Positions 36,767 through 37,378 of a DNA stretch of 37,378 bases are shown piece after piece. Position 1 is the stretch's first letter, and each line of letters opens with the position of its first letter. The stretch covers positions 1-37,378 of the forward strand of contig JAJUFS010000007.1 in assembly GCA_029263725.1 (NCBI GenBank). The letters are read 5' to 3'. Source of the stretch: Gammaproteobacteria bacterium. Lineage in GTDB: Bacteria > Pseudomonadota > Gammaproteobacteria > Natronospirales > JAJUFS01. Below the pieces are notes generated by a model. The model saw nothing but the letters and a program-made list of their open reading frames with translations. It did no database searches and had not been told where the DNA came from. The position numbers and the translations under genes are program-made.

Positions 36767-37378
36767 ATGTCCGTCGCCTATTTTTCCCCGCCCGCCTGTG
36801 CTGCATTCAATCCCGGCCGTTGCCACCCGGAGGTGCCCGAGCGGCTGGCGAGCATCGATGACCATCTCATTTCCCTGCGGCTGCGCGAGTTGCTGGTGGA
36901 AGGCGAGGCGCCGCCGGCGAGCGATGAGCAGCTGCTGCGCGTGCACTCGCAGGAATACATCGACATGTTGTCGGCATGCGAGCCCGGCGAAGGCGTGGTC
37001 TCGCTCGATCCGGACACCTGGCTGGTGGCGGGCATCGGCGAGGCGGCGCGGCATGCCGCGGGCGCCGTGGTGGGCGCGGTGGACATGGTGATGGCGGGCA
37101 AGGTGAACCGCGCCTTCTGCGCGGTGCGTCCGCCCGGGCATCATGCCGAGCGGGCGCGCGCCATGGGTTTCTGTCTCTTCAACAATGTCGCGGTGGGCGC
37201 GGCGCATGCGCTCGCCCGGCACCGGCTCAAGCGTATCGCCATCGTCGATTTCGACGCGCACTGGGGCAACGGCACGGACGCGATCTTCCTGGATGAAAAG
37301 CGCGTCGGCGTGTTCGCGAGTTTCCAGGAACACCTGTTCCCGCCGCAGGAGGCGATGCAGGTGCCAGGGCGCATCGTC
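36767..37378 (+). CDS. histone-deacetylase-family amidohydrolase, 3' end cut by window
   Basis: Absent from the ORF track because the frame stays open to the last base. The 204 visible residues belong to the HDAC/acetoin-utilisation/acetylpolyamine amidohydrolase fold: HPEVPERLASI, HSQEYIDML, CAVRPPGHHAERARAMGFC (His125/His126), FNNVAVGAAHAL and IVDFDAHWGNGTDAIF. Asp163 and His165 match two of the zinc ligands; the usual second His of the DxHHGNGT motif is Trp here. Such proteins deacetylate small amines or lysines, but the substrate is unknown. ATG at 36767 fits; ATG at 36758 in frame would add three residues. About 100 C-terminal residues lie outside. Confidence 0.92.
   Translation, partial: MSVAYFSPPACAAFNPGRCHPEVPERLASIDDHLISLRLRELLVEGEAPPASDEQLLRVHSQEYIDMLSACEPGEGVVSLDPDTWLVAGIGEAARHAAGAVVGAVDMVMAGKVNRAFCAVRPPGHHAERARAMGFCLFNNVAVGAAHALARHRLKRIAIVDFDAHWGNGTDAIFLDEKRVGVFASFQEHLFPPQEAMQVPGRIV

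Overview
This window reads as ordinary, gene-dense, GC-rich chromosome from a gammaproteobacterium. From memory of the Pseudomonas aeruginosa gene order, most of it matches two conserved blocks: asd-fimV-truA-accD-folC-dedD-cvpA-purF (1-10065), and lpxH-ppi-[glnS slot]-cysS-folD-tRNAs-tig-clpP-clpX-lon-hupB-ppiD-fabI followed by mltD/gloB-methyltransferase-rnhA-dnaQ-nhaB (13804-36511). It is not a Pseudomonas itself. The glnS slot holds a gltX, trpF is absent between truA and accD, and the two blocks are joined by a DUF885 gene, a MOFRL-type glycerate kinase and miaE (10107-13803). I cannot name the genus; a deep-branching gammaproteobacterial lineage is the best inference.

Layout. 1-10065: lysine/threonine/methionine precursor synthesis (asd, cut by the window edge), polar hub protein FimV, an orphan membrane protein resembling ECF-transporter T components, tRNA pseudouridylation (truA), fatty-acid and folate synthesis (accD, folC), a SPOR division protein, cvpA and purF. 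10107-13803: DUF885 metallo-hydrolase-like protein, glycerate kinase, tRNA hydroxylase miaE. 13804-18895: lipid A enzyme lpxH with a periplasmic cyclophilin, a gltX-cysS pair and folD. 19015-19701: five tRNAs (Pro, Arg, His, Lys, Leu). 19760-28321: the protein-quality-control block tig, clpP, clpX, lon, hupB, tRNA-Val, tRNA-Asp and ppiD. 28367-29635: acidic-amino-acid:cation symporter. 29700-32882 (minus): gloB, mltD, fabI. 32939-36511: methyltransferase, rnhA, dnaQ, nhaB. 36767 to the end: the start of a histone-deacetylase-like gene that is missing from the ORF track because it runs off the window.

Regulation visible in the sequence: near-consensus sigma70 promoters before tRNA-Pro, tRNA-His and hupB; a very good sigma32 (heat-shock) promoter before lon; and several genes (miaE, gltX, gloB and the divergent methyltransferase) whose -10 box lies only 6-9 bases from the ATG with no Shine-Dalgarno, implying leaderless mRNAs. 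Strong intrinsic terminators follow fimV, tRNA-Lys, tRNA-Asp, the symporter/fabI junction and nhaB.

I looked for an undescribed system (defence island, mobile element, CRISPR, biosynthetic cluster) and found none. The points that merit a second look are small-scale: the leaderless starts, gltX in the glnS locus, the orphan T-component-like gene, an Asp-to-Asn change in the symporter's cation-site motif, back-to-back TGATCA stop codons in two convergent gene pairs, a tRNA-like remnant in a leader, and a structured hupB leader.
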